A stretch of DNA of 64,000 nt from Vesta saturnalis (GCA_036346205.1 JARFJB010000002.1:5615001-5679000); one strand, 5' to 3'. Positions 48,340 through 59,312 are shown, counted from the first letter of the stretch. A program made the numbers and translations. The notes: a model not told the origin generated them from the sequence alone.

Positions 48340-49165
48340 TAACTTTAATTTAGTTATGTAGTGTTTTAATTTTTAGCTTACAAGTTTATTTTTTTGGTAA
48401 GTGGTTGTCATTAAGTATATTTTGGTGTCAAGATTAAATAAATGAACTGTCAAACCTCAGTGTTGGAAGTGAACCTCAATTTTTAGGTTATATGCATTTA
48501 TACATTGCGCACTGCGATCAAGCGGATTAGAAATCACATCTGACGATTTGGTTACCTAACACAATAGTTTGTGCCAAGCGGATTTAGAAGGGGGGACTCC
48601 GGGGTACGTGATAAGGTATGCTAGGTCATTGTAAGAAACCCCAGTTGTTATTTGTTGCGTGTATATGCGCAAACGATAACCTAATTCGAAATGCTTGTCT
48701 TTCGTCTTTTACGTTCGCCAAACGTAGAACAGTTCTTCTAATCGACATACTCTACCTACTTCAATAATTAATGTTACCTTAAATGAAACTATTTCTAAGA
48801 TCAGGAACTTAGTGTCTAGATTTCTTTTTAATACCTTCAACATTCCGCTTTTAGCAAACATTTTATGATATTTTTCTTTATCAGAATTCTAAATTTTTTA
48901 GCTATATACACCTCGGACTCTCGCTGAAAATACCAAGTCGTAACACCCGAAAATGGTAGAACTCATCAACTCTGGTCGTAGTTATCCGACTTAAGATTTT
49001 CTAATAATCGTCATATCCTCCTTATTTAAAATATTTTAAAAATTCAAAGACTTTTAAAATCAGCTTTGAGTTTCTAAAATATTTGTATTTACAATTATTT
49101 CATATTTTGAAAAATAACAAAATGGCGGCCGATTAAAAATTTCAAATGGTGATATTTGGATAACC
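48340..49165. other. upstream of channel exon 1; nothing recognised
   Basis: Would hold the channel promoter if the Met at 48307 is the start. I see no convincing core-promoter motif or further exon. Confidence 0.3.
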
Positions 49166-49169
49166 ATCC

Positions 49170-49875
49170 CATTTTAATTATGTATAATAATGGCGAAAGT
49201 TTACATTTCCAAATTTCAATAAAGATATATCAATTATAAAACAAACTGCACAAACAAACAGTTACATTTCAAATATAATCGACACTTTAGTTACAAATCA
49301 AGGGTACAAGTTATCTAACACAACATTATAGTCACGCCATTCCATTGCGGGGTAGGCAAAATAATACCTGCCTCGTTTATTTAGAAATCTTTCTCCGTGC
49401 TTTCTTATGCCTGCATACCTCCCCTAGCTTCCGCAAGATTCGTACATTGTCTCTGACATGCGTTTTTATTTTTAAAGCTCCTTATCTTTCTTTCTTTTAT
49501 CATACATTGTACTGCATTCAGCCAAGTTTTACTAGATCCGGCCTTACCTGTAACTTCACCCACATATATCTGCGTTATTTATTCTTTCGATGTGACCAAA
49601 CCAACGTAGTGTACTACTTTATACCTATCTACCATCGTCTTTTCTTCGCCACACTCGTTCATTATACACTCATTATCCATCTTATTCCTTCTAGTTTTAC
49701 CGCATGCGCTTCTCAGGAATCTCATACCCACGGCATTTATGTTGCCTTCGTGCTTTTTTTGACATCCCCATGTCTCATTTCCATGTGTGGTGCCGCATGC
49801 TTGCCTAACACATTTATCCATGTATACATTGAACAACCACGATGACAGCACACAGCCTTGTCGCACTTCTTGCTC
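49170..49875 (-). mobile_element. LINE 3' end, inverted partner 1 (internally deleted)
   Basis: Minus-strand frame starts in the reverse transcriptase (MRQGCVLSSWLFNVYMDKCV) and jumps straight to the C-terminal region (TWGCQKKHEGNINAVGMRFL RSACGKTRR), so the catalytic block and thumb are deleted. The 3' part mirrors 50690-51317. Confidence 0.7.
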
Positions 49876-49978
49876 AATATTAAAGTATTAATTCACCCTC
49901 CTCACACCCTTACACATGCCCGGCTGCCGTTATATACTACCCTTATTCCCGTTTGCTACGCTCCCGCATTAAAACACC

Positions 49979-50200
49979 TCATCGTTAATCGCCTTCATTA
50001 ATACACTTAATGGTTAAATAACTATTAATAGCTTCTCTTAAAAGAACTTTAATAAACAGTAAAACAACGTCCAAACTGATCAGAATGTCACCTTCTTGCA
50101 TATTAAAATTACGCATTTTTTTAATAAAATGTTCCGTAACACCAAAAGTAATGGCATTTATGAATACCAACGTTGTGAGCTATATTAAATTTTTATCACT
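49979..50200 (-). pseudogene. Penelope-like reverse transcriptase fragment
   Basis: Frame FGVTEHFIKKMRNFNMQEGD then ILISLDVVLLFIKVLLREAI matches the Penelope RT1-RT3 pattern (F...I......D-x-L-V-S-F-D-V-V-S-L-F-T-x-V-P). The catalytic-motif-A Asp is present. About 60 codons only. Confidence 0.55.
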
Positions 50201-50514
50201 GCACGCTGCAAAGGAAAATAGATGTTAATCCGTTGAAATATTACGCAAAGGAAAACCTCACAAAAGTAGTTTAACGTTCTGCCAACGAAGTGCCTTGTTA
50301 AAGTAATAGTAACTTGTTAAAACATTTTGTATTCCTGAAAAGACAAAACCGAAATTAACTAGATCTGAATATCTTCCACCAAAAACTGTGTGGATTACCA
50401 ACGATTTACAAACATAATGTTCTTTTATGATCTATTGTTATTGCACTTGGTTCACCAACACATAATCTTGCGACACATTTTACAATTCCAATTCAGCACT
50501 ATATATATGAGTTG

Positions 50515-51317
50515 GTACATCTGGGTAGAATATTCACTGCAGATGGTACAAAGGATGGCGAGATTGGACGACGGATCAATGTTCGAAGGAAAGTGATTCG
50601 AAGTATATGACCGATAATGAAAAACGAATGCATGAGCGTAGTTGCGAAACGAGCAATCTATAATGGCGTATTTGTCCCGTAAGTACTGTATGGAAATGAG
50701 CCATGGGGATGTCAAAAAAAGCACGAAAGCAATATAAATGCCGTGGACATGAGATTCCTAAGAAGCGCATGCGGTAAAACTAGAAGGAATAAGATGGAGA
50801 ATGAGTGTATAATGAACGAGTGTGACGAAGAAAAGACGAAGGTAGATAGGTATAAAGTAGTACAATACGTTGGTTTGGTCACATCGAAAGAATAAATATC
50901 GCAAGATTAACAAAGCAGATGTATGTGGGTGAAGTTAAAGGTAAGGCCGGGCCTGGTAAAACTTGGCTGAATGCAGCACAATGTATGATAACAGAAAGGA
51001 AGATAAGGAGCATTAAAAATAAAAAGACATGTCAGAGACAATGTATGAATCTTGCGGAATCTAGGGAGGTATGCAGGCATAAGAAAGCATGGAGAAATAT
51101 TTCTAAATAAACGAGGCAGGTATTGTTTTGCCTACCTCGCAATGGAATGGCGTGACTACTATGTTGTGTTAGATAACCTGTACTCTTGATTTTTAACTAA
51201 AGTGTCGATTATATTTGAAATGTAACTGTTTGTTTGTGCAATTTGTTTTATAATTGATATTTCTTTATTGAAATTTGAAAATGTAAACTTTCGCCATTAT
51301 TATACATAATTAAAATG
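50515..51317 (+). mobile_element. LINE 3' end, inverted partner 2
   Basis: Frames LGRIFTADGTKDGEIGRRIN (thumb), then GNEPWGCQKKHESNINAVDM and RSACGKTRRNKMENECIMNE, VDRYKVVQYVGLVTSKE and GKAGPGKTWLNAAQCM. Several stops. The region 50690-51317 is the inverse of 49170-49785; both end at taattatgtata. Confidence 0.7.
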
Positions 51318-51346
51318 TATTTTTAGATAATATTTTATAAAAATCT

Positions 51347-51511
51347 ATATACGTTTCGATAACAATTATAGTTATTGCCCTCATTAAGTAGTAATATCCG
51401 TAAGAATTGCTTGAGATGTTAGAACAAATTTATGTTCTAATATCTCAAGCAATTTGTACAGATATTACCACTTACTGAGGACGATAACTGTAATTGTTAT
51501 GGAAACGTATA
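51347..51511. repeat. large palindrome, ~79-bp arms
   Basis: The left arm 51347-51425 (tatacgtttcgataacaatt to gagatgttagaac) and right arm 51434-51511 are complementary with about ten mismatches. The loop is about 8 bp (aaatttat). The arm end (gaggacgataactgtaattg) is the type of sequence found at Penelope-like element termini. Confidence 0.8.
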
Positions 51512-51519
51512 GCTTTACA

Positions 51520-52400
51520 TAAAATATAAATATAAAACTACACTATTTAAAACCCAAAAGCTAAAGTATTTTAATTTATTGAAATTTCTTTGTTTTAATA
51601 GCGCTATTAAATATGGAATTCCACGAAGTAAATAAGCTTCTTTTTTGGGATAACCCTAAATCTTATTTCCCCATCTGGGTTACAGTCTTAGGAAGAGTAG
51701 CTGTAAGTTTTCCAATCAAAGCTCTTTCCACACCTCTCAACCTTTTTACCCTTTAGAACAAGGTTGCCTTGAGTATATCGTAATTTTTTATGCTCCCTAG
51801 CGTTATTTTTAGCTTCTGACAGCTTTCAGAATATGCTGCTCGTGTACATTTATCAATAGTTAATAAGTTCAATGTGAAGTATTTTAATGATTGGGGCAAT
51901 ACCTATATGTTTTACTTACCTCAGCAGATATGAAATTGGGGCAATTTGAATCTGCCCTCTCTGCGAATGATTCTTGGTTACAATTGTTCTATATAAAATA
52001 CAAGACTGTAGTAACCAGAATAATTGCTTACCGCCACAGAACTATCAACAATCAGCGTTATGAACCGCACAGGGTGTATACCTTACATGTGGAGCATTCA
52101 ACGGCAGCTTCAACAAAAATATCACAATAATTTAACAATAAATGACATAAATGTATTGATATCCTTCGTATTTTATATGTAAAATTAGAAAAAGGAAAGG
52201 TGAACGTGTTTTACAACTCTCTTTCCCCTCAGAGGAGGGGGCTGTTTGATACTTCCAACTTCTTTGGCCATAACGAGGGATTTCTCAACATATACATTAA
52301 GTTTGTGTGCATGGTGAGATTAAACACGGGTGCGGTCCGAATATAATTGGAACATAATTAAGGTACTGAAGGGAATATTACTACCTCATAATTTGCACGT
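51520..52400. other. nothing recognised
   Basis: Unassigned AT-rich sequence, with a 79-codon frame at 51891-52130 lacking any domain. Confidence 0.3.
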
Positions 52401-52404
52401 ATGA

Positions 52405-52592
52405 TGTACCGGATGGCCAACTAACAACGGCCGTCGGCCATATCTCAGGAACGGATTATAGCACAGGTTCTGGAAAAAAAATTTTATAACAAAAGTGGCC
52501 TCGAGAAACGCCTGGAAATTATTTTCATAATTGTAGGTCCACCGCTAGAGGGCGTATTTGACAGTTACAATTCTAAAAAGTAAAATTTTTCA
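52405..52592 (+). repeat. dispersed repeat unit (ccggatggccaact...gggcgtatttgacag)
   Basis: Direct copy of 57886-58042: shares ggccgtcggccatatctcag, gagaaacgcctggaaattat and aggtccaccgctagagggcg. It lies outside the left end of the DD41D transposon; the same unit lies outside the right end of the neighbouring one. Confidence 0.7.
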
Positions 52593-53270
52593 AAATTTAC
52601 TCAATTAAGGGGCATATTAAATATTATAATCAGATTCCTCGACAAATTCTGCAAATTTTTTATTTGACAACTTTTAATCCATCTCTTCAAATAAGGGCTG
52701 GGTGAGAATGAGAACCTTGTTACGAACCTTTAACTCAGGTTCTGCTTAAACGATTTTAATAAACTTGATGTTGTTTGAAAGAGCTTTTGTTAAACAACAG
52801 AACATTTGTAAATTTGAAGCAATCTGATTAATAACATAAATGCTAGAGGGCGCTGTTTAATATTTTTTTAATATTGTGTTTTCTCTTTACAATTTTAAAT
52901 GGAAGCATAAAAATTTAAGCAGGTCTTTAAAAAATAGACTAAATTAGTAATAAAACAGTGAAAACTGCAAGTCGATATCTTTTTCCTATCCTGAGATATC
53001 GTAAGAAACAGGTAAATAGCGGGAATTGTTCTTCCAACGTCTAGTAGGCTAGTTCGCGTTAACAGAAATTATTAAATTTAGCCTTACATTGGTCTGCAGT
53101 ACTTTAAACTGTTATCATACTAATGTTATGGTTGCCGCTAGATTACCTAAATGTAATGCTGTCGCTACTAACAATGAGAACAAATTATAAAATAATAATG
53201 TGATAAATCTAACAATTAAAACCTTAAATAAATAACTACGTAATTAGTGTCGCCCTAGATGTTCGAAATG

Positions 53271-54607
53271 TCATCCATCATTTTCAATACATGAAATCAA
53301 TCGCTGACGGGTGGAGAGAACAGCAGTTTCTGCCCTTGAAATACTTCGTATTGTCTGTCGTACTCTTTCAATCCTGACAGCTCTTGCTGTGGGTCTATCG
53401 GCATAAACGAGATCTTTTATTCGCCCCCACAAATAAAAATCTAAACAAGTTAGGTCTGGAGACCTTAGTGGCCAAATAAATAAACTTCCACGTCCTATCC
53501 ACCTTTCAGGGTATGATTGATCTATGAAATTACGAATATTTCTAGAATAATGTGCCGGGCACACATCATGTTGCAAGAACATGTCACGACGAATGGCCAA
53601 GGGTACGTCTTCTAAAAGAAGTGGCAATTTGTTGCTTAAAAAATCTAAATATCTTTCTCCATTAACAGTCTCATTAAAAAAAAGGCCCAATTATTTCTCC
53701 ACCTAGAATCCCGCACCACACATTTACAGACCAACGACTCTGATGTTGGACCTCTTGCATCCAGTGGTGATTCTATGAAAAGTAGCCTCATCTGTCCACA
53801 TAATTCGTGAAAGTATTTCAGGATCGTCGTGTATCACATTTGAGAGCCATTTGCAAAAATCCAACCTGGTATCGAAATCTTGAGCATTCAAACTATGGTG
53901 TAGGACCATGTGATATGGGTGCAATCTAAAATAGTATATATTATAAAGTAATCAGATCAATAAGACACATTGAAGTCCTTCGTTGTTAGTAAACGAAAAA
54001 GGACTTTAAATGCATTAACTCTCGTAATGTTATTACGAATTGTTTTCGCCTTGCCTCTCATTATTTTTTATTATTGGTATCTTTTTACTTTACTTTGCCT
54101 CACTTAATTATCACGTTGTTAGTTAAAATCTATTTACATAGCATAAGATAATTTCATTAAATAATTTGTTGCTTTATTGAAACTGGACATAAACATATAA
54201 CGACAAATGAAAAAATTAAAACAATTTTATCATTGTAATACCGAATAAAACATGCATTAATAAATAAGTAGGCACCTGTGTTCTCTTAAAATATTTTGGA
54301 CGGTGGTTCGACATATACCCAAGTCTCTAGCTATAGCTCTGGTGCTTGAATGAGGATTAACATTTACATAAGCTAAAGCATCAATAACATTTTCCTCTGT
54401 TCTACTTCTGCGTTGTCTTCGGTACACAGGAATATTCACATTTCCAGTAGTACGCACACGGTGTGCGAGTCGGAGAAAAACTCTTCTGCTGTGATGCCGT
54501 CTGTTTAGGTACTGCAGTGCATACACTCTAGCAGCAACGGTTGCATTTCTCATACATTCAAAATAAACTGCCAACATATCAAATGCTTTTTCATTTGTAA
54601 GAATCAT
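53271..54607 (-). pseudogene. DD41D transposase with an intron, two frameshifts (element 1)
   Basis: Exon 1 (54607-54276, Met at MILTNEKAFDML) carries the DUF4817-type helix-turn-helix (VYALQYLNRRHHSRRVFLRL) and a second one (HSSTRAIARDLGICRTTVQN). A 350-bp intron (54275-53926, donor CACAG|gtgcct, acceptor tattttag) restores NILREHR-LHPYHMVLHHSL exactly. Exon 2 has the first Asp in RIMWTDEATF, the second in MFLQHDVCPAH, and SPDLTCLDFYLWG with the third acidic residue 41 residues later. Frameshifts: one near 53760-53780 and one in an eight-T run near 53680-53690. Apart from these the frame is sound, so decay is recent. Confidence 0.8.
53926..54275 (-). other. spliceosomal intron inside the DD41D transposase
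   Basis: 350 bp, GT...AG, phase 2. The joined protein reads through the conserved L-R-E/K-H-x-(F/L)-H-P-Y-H motif without gap, which is strong evidence of real splicing. Confidence 0.75.
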
Positions 54608-55244
54608 TTTGGTACGAAGAGATAAAGAAAGTCTATTAAATGCAACACGAAGAATAATTTTTGCCATATGCTTGAAAAGCATAGCTTGCTTGTTTTCAAC
54701 AGGGAATTTATTTTATATCTTACATGGCCCTTTTTACTAATTTTGTTGTCATCAGTAAATCGTAATTCATATTTTAAACTGTATTTGTTATTGCAGAGCA
54801 AATATCGGTTTTTATTGATATTTTATTCTTTTGATTTACTAACACATCGCTTGAAAAATATAACATTCTTATATAATTAAAAAAATAGATTTATCACATT
54901 ATTATTTTATAATTTGTTCTCATTGTTAGTAGCGACAGCGTTACATGTAGGTAATCTAGCGGCAACCATAACATTAGTATGATAACAGTTTAAATTACTG
55001 CAGACCAATGTAAGATCTTTTCATCCGGGCTAAATTTAATAATTTCCGTTAACGCGAACTAGCCTACTAGACGTTGGAAGAACAATTCCCGCCATTTACC
55101 TGTTTCTTACGATATCTCAGGATAGGAAAAAGATATCGACTTGCAGTTTTCACTGTTTTATTACTAATTTAGTCTACTTTTTAAAGACCTGCTTAAATTT
55201 TTATGCTTCCATTTAAAATTGTAAAGAGAAAACACAATATTGAT

Positions 55245-57608
55245 GTCCTGAACGGATGTTTCCTAACTTCTTTCGTTCATAAGTTACAGGGAATTTTTGA
55301 AAATTCACACTTTTTGGGCCCACTCCATATCTACGAAGTTTCTCAGCGATAATGTCAAATTGAAAACTTATCCCATAAAGTATTTTATGTAGAATTCAGC
55401 GGCGCACTCAATTTTTTTTTTCGGGGTATGGTTATGGAGATACGACTCAAACTTATGATTTTTTCAATTTTGTAACCTCATTAAATTCCTTATTTTTTTT
55501 CCTTCAAAATGATATATAATATATAAACATAAATTCTTCAAAAATTCTCCAAAATCACTAAAACATTGATTTTTAATAGTAGGCTATGGATTTTTCATAC
55601 AAAAAAAGTTTAAATTGAAGAAATACTACTTGTGATTTTTCCATGAAAGGAACAAGAACAATACTAACACTAATTGACTAACAAAACACAAAACGCAGGT
55701 AACTAATAGCAACAAGTAAATAGTAATAAAAAGTTCATAATGTAGAATAAGCAACTAATTAAATATTTACTCATACTATTTCGTTTCGAAATTATTCGGT
55801 AACTTATTCATTCAATTGATCAAATTGATGCCCATTTTCCCTAACACACAATTGACACAATTTCTTAATACGTCTTAATGCATTTAAAATTATGAAAGGC
55901 CGATTTTGTAAATTCTGGAAAACTGCCTCTGTTGTTGCACGAAGTTCTTCAATATTATGCCTCTTACCGTATATTTTATTTTTCAAAAAACCCCACAAAA
56001 AAAAAGTCCAACACTGACACATCAGGTGACCTTGCAGGTCACCTAATGGGTCAATTTGTTCCAATCCAATGGCCCTGGAAACATTCTTCCAAAAACGGCA
56101 CAATCAACCTAGAATTGTGGACTGGGGCACCGTCTTGCTGGAAGTAAATGGCATTAAGGTAGGCGAGGGGAACATTCTCCAGGAATTCTGGTATTACTTC
56201 TTCTAAAATTGCCAAGTACCTATTTGCGTTGAGAGCCCCTTCAAAAATACGGTATTTTATTGATGTACCCAATAAGAAACAGGCCACATTAAAGCCAAAT
56301 CGACCCTGTTGTTCTTGCTCAAAAATTAGGTGTTGGTTTTCATCATACCAGTGCCTTGTATTTTGCCTGTTAAATAAACCGGCACTGCTTATATGGGCTT
56401 CGTCTGACCATATGACTTTACTCGCAAAATTATTGTCCCTTCGAGTTTGGTTCAAAAAGCAATTACAGAAATTCACACGCCTCGCTGCATCACCAGGGTA
56501 TAAATGCTGGACAATATTCACTTTGTAGGGTTTCAATTTGTGTTTTTTTAAAATCCTTTGTGCTCGTGATCTGGGAACGCCAGTGTCATTTTCTAACTTC
56601 GTACAAGAAGTCTGAGGATTTTGACATTTATTTCATCCACTTCATTATTTTCCTTGTTATACGTCTTGGGTCGGGGTTTAGAATACGCACCATAATTTAG
56701 TAGATTATTCTTTAGTCGAAATATCGTTGCTCGACTAGGTTGACGCTTAACGTTTTAAAAACAATATGTCATATAATGTCTTATTGTAAATTACTAGTTT
56801 ACCTGTTTAAATATAATTCTAATCTAATGCTTCGTCAACATTTTCATGGCATTAATTAAAACATTGTATGATGTCATACTTTTCGTTGTTCTGAAAAAAT
56901 ATTTCAGCCATTATAAAATTTCACAAATTAACAAAATCACCAAACACAAACACAATAAAATAAAACGCATCAAAATTTATCATCATGACAGCAGATGTGT
57001 TAATTTCTCCACAGTCACTTGATAAAACAATGCTCCAAAAGTCAACAACAGTGTTTGTAGCATCCATGACCTACTATAAAAAAATTACAAATAATAATCC
57101 CTGTTGTAAAACTTTGAAATCCATGGCACCCTATTAAAATTCAATGTTTTAGTAATTTTGGAGCATTTTTGAAAACTTTATTTTTATTGTTTATATATTA
57201 TATATCATTTCGAAGGAACAAAAATAAGTAATTTAATGAGATAATAAAATACAGGGTGTTGCATTGAAAAAATCATAAATTTGAGTCCTATCTCCATAAC
57301 GATACCCAAAAAAAAAATGAGTGCGCCCCTGTATTTTACGTAACATTCTCTATGGGACAAGTTTTCAATTTGACATTATCGCTGAGAAACTTCTTAGATA
57401 TGGAGGGGATCCAAACAGTGTGGGTTTTCAAAAACACCCTGTAATTTATAAACGAAAGAAGTTAGGAAACATCCGTTCAGGACATCTTGAGTTTCACAAA
57501 AAAGTGGCACAGTACCGCGAAAACCGCAAGGTTCTACCTTCAACAACAACCGAGATACTTGGCTGTCTCAACCAAAATGGGATGCATTGCACAATCGCGC
57601 AATTGTAA
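55245..57608 (-). mobile_element. DD41D transposon 2 with ~350-bp terminal inverted repeats
   Basis: The left arm 55245-55590 and the reverse complement of 57118-57485 match along their length (acatccgttcaggac, agtttctcagcgataatgtc, ggtatcgttatggagatagg-type blocks). The right arm continues to 57608 while the left stops where element 1 begins, so the left end is probably lost or interrupted. Transposase remnant inside on the minus strand. Confidence 0.75.
55804..56909 (-). pseudogene. DD41D transposase (element 2), nonsense and frameshift mutations
   Basis: Possible start ATG at 56909 (MAEIFFQNNEKYDIIQCFN, with internal stops), then helix-turn-helix QPSRATIFRLKNNLLNYGA (56740) and TGVPRSRAQRILKKHKLKPY. 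Catalytic Asp in VIWSDEAHI and YFQQDGAPVHN. Then W-I-G-T-N-*-P-I-R-*-P-A-R-S-P-D-V-S-V-L-D, where both stops are TGA in place of the Trp codon TGG. The last Asp is again 41 residues after the second. A run of nine T shifts the frame in FFLWG. The C-terminus QLCVRENGHQFDQL is intact. Confidence 0.75.
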
Positions 57609-57669
57609 ACTTGTTCTGTAATTTTATGACTCGCGACAGGGCTTTCTTATTTTGGCATATGTCAAATAC

Positions 57670-57778
57670 CATGTAGGTACTACACTAGGAAGGTAATGAG
57701 TTCGATTCTCGTCACCCTCTGCTTTGTGCAAGAGAGCTTTTCCTATACACTTATAGCAACATGATCACTACATATTAT
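57670..57778 (+). mobile_element. SINE fragment (B-box part)
   Basis: atgagttcgattctcgtcac carries a good polymerase III B box (gagttcgattc). The following ctctgctttgtgcaagagag cttttcctatacac..agcaacatgatcact parallels 13870-13945 of the SINE in the jockey-like LINE. The A-box half is missing or diverged. Confidence 0.5.
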
Positions 57779-57785
57779 ATACGTA

Positions 57786-58042
57786 CCGGGTGGCCAACTA
57801 TGAACGGCCGTCGGCCATATCTCAGGAATGGATTACAGCACATGTTCGGGGAAAAAATTTTTATAACAAAATTGGGCTCGAGAAACCGGGTGGCCAACTA
57901 TGAACAGCCGTCGGCCATATCTCAGGAATGGATTATAGCACATGTTCGGGGAAAAAAAATTTATAACAAAATTGGGCTCGAGAAACGCCTGGAAATTATT
58001 TTCAGAATTGTAGGTCCACCGCTAGAGGGCGTATTTGACAGT
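57786..58042 (+). repeat. dispersed repeat with an internal 100-bp tandem duplication
   Basis: The unit starting ccgggtggccaactatgaac occurs at 57786 and again at 57886, exactly 100 bp apart, with only a few differences. The second copy then runs through gcctggaaattattttcag to gggcgtatttgacagttac, as at 52405-52592. Confidence 0.8.
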
Positions 58043-58045
58043 TAC

Positions 58046-58410
58046 AGTGTTGCATTGAAAAAATCATAAGTTTGAGTCTTATCTCCATAACGATACCCCA
58101 AAAAAAAAATCGAGTGCGCCCCTGGATTCTACGTAAAATTCTCTATGGGACAAGTTTTCAATTTGACATTATCGCTGAGAAACTTCTTAGATATGAAGGG
58201 AATCCAAAAAGTGTGGGTTTTCAAAAACACTCTGTAATTTATAAACGAAAGAAGTTAGGCAAAATCCGTTCAGGCCATCTTGAATTTTACAGAAAAGTGG
58301 CACAAGACCGCGGAAACCGCAAGGTTCTATCTTCAACAACAACCGAGATATCTGGCTGTCTCAACCAAAATGGGATGCACTGTACAATTGAAGTACAATT
58401 GTGCCATTAA
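58046..58410 (+). repeat. solo terminal repeat of DD41D element 2
   Basis: Direct copy of 57256-57608 (tgttgcattgaaaaaatcat to tgcactgtacaattg), about 90 percent alike. Frames through both (NILYGTSFQFDIIAEKLLRY..) are shared only because the repeat is shared. Confidence 0.75.
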
Positions 58411-58680
58411 ACTGGAATAAGATCAGTATTTTAATCTTCAATTTTGACGTAGATCACGTGACAGGGCCTTCTTATCGTGTGAGTAGTCTGCATTGATCTA
58501 TAAGCTCGGTGAAATTTAGAAAAATGTAGAAATTACGATACAAAACACTTATCCACCAAAAGAATAGATAATTTGTACATTGATTTAGTGTAAAAATGTT
58601 ATTTAATTTATTAAATATGTACAGTTCAATGAAAAATAGTATATTTAACATAAAAGAAAAGTAAACAAATCTAAACTAAT

Positions 58681-59312
58681 CTACTGTTTCGTAAAGTATA
58701 TATAATCTACTTCAGATTCATAAATAGTTTCCAAAATTTTGTCAATAATTAAGTGAATTTCTGGTTGGTTATTAACTTGTATCTTTAATAACTCATTAAC
58801 TACTTGTTCTTTATCCATATTGAAACTAGACTTAATTTTTATGAAAATAGCATATATACTACCAGGTTTCAATAAAAAATCTATACACAATTTTGACGTT
58901 AATTCTTCGAGTGCTATTTTTATTCCATCTGAAGGTGTACCTTTAAATTCCGTCATTTGGTGTAGAACTTCGGCTAAAACCATTTGGGATGATTTTTTTT
59001 CAACAATCTGTAAGATAGCGCCATAAATAATGATTTAAAATACTTTTTTTTACTGTCACCTCTGGATGTTTTAAGGCAAATATTTGTGCGGCGGTAATTT
59101 CAATAGCAGCTTCTTCTTCAGTTGACGGTTCGTCCGGTAAAAGTGCGGAGAGATTATCGGCTATTTCATCAATACTAGGTCTTTGTAATATATCCATTAT
59201 TAGAGTATTTACAAGACTTTCGGTTACACCTTTGGATAGTGAATCAGTAGTTACTTTGGTAATGAAATTTACTACTAGTGTTTTTGCAAGTTTCACAGTA
59301 TTTTCCGATACG
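58681..59312 (-). CDS. unrecognised host gene, last two exons
   Basis: Exon 59312-59060 (acceptor gtattttttag, donor GAG|gtgaca) and last exon 59007-58681 (acceptor ctatcttacag, stop TAG) join in phase 0 to give about 192 codons after a split codon. Text: V-S-E-N-T-V-K-L-A-K-T-L, VTTDSLSKGVTESLVNTLIM, IADNLSALLPDEPSTEEEAA, FALKHPE-IVEKKSSQMVLA, IALEELTSKLCIDFLLKPGS, ending ILETIYESEVDYIYFTKQ. Helical, mixed-charge, with Leu/Ile heptad-like spacing; no membrane segment or catalytic motif seen. Poly(A) signal (AATAAA, minus) at 58612-58607. Codon use is ordinary and both exons are free of stops, unlike the nearby transposons. Earlier exons must lie above 59312 but none was found. Confidence 0.7.

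Larger units (their letters stand above)
52870..55241 (-). mobile_element. DD41D transposon 1 with ~340-bp terminal inverted repeats
   Basis: The left arm 52870-53210 and right arm 54887-55241 are inverse copies (aatattgtgttttctcttta, tgcaagtcgatatctttttc, gctagttcgcgttaac, catactaatgttatggttgc and more), about 90 percent alike by eye. Arms of this length are unusual for the Tc1/mariner/IS630 superfamily. The interior holds one transposase gene (minus strand). The right end abuts the left arm of the next element at 55242. Confidence 0.8.

Noticed and set aside
49345..49845. 166-codon + strand frame
   Set aside because: Antisense of the LINE C-terminal region on the minus strand.
57321..58410. 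Two similar frames of 95 and 112 codons suggesting a duplicated gene
   Set aside because: Both lie in the same terminal repeat of the DD41D element; the shared frame reflects shared DNA, and the inverse arm at 55.3 kb has no matching frame.
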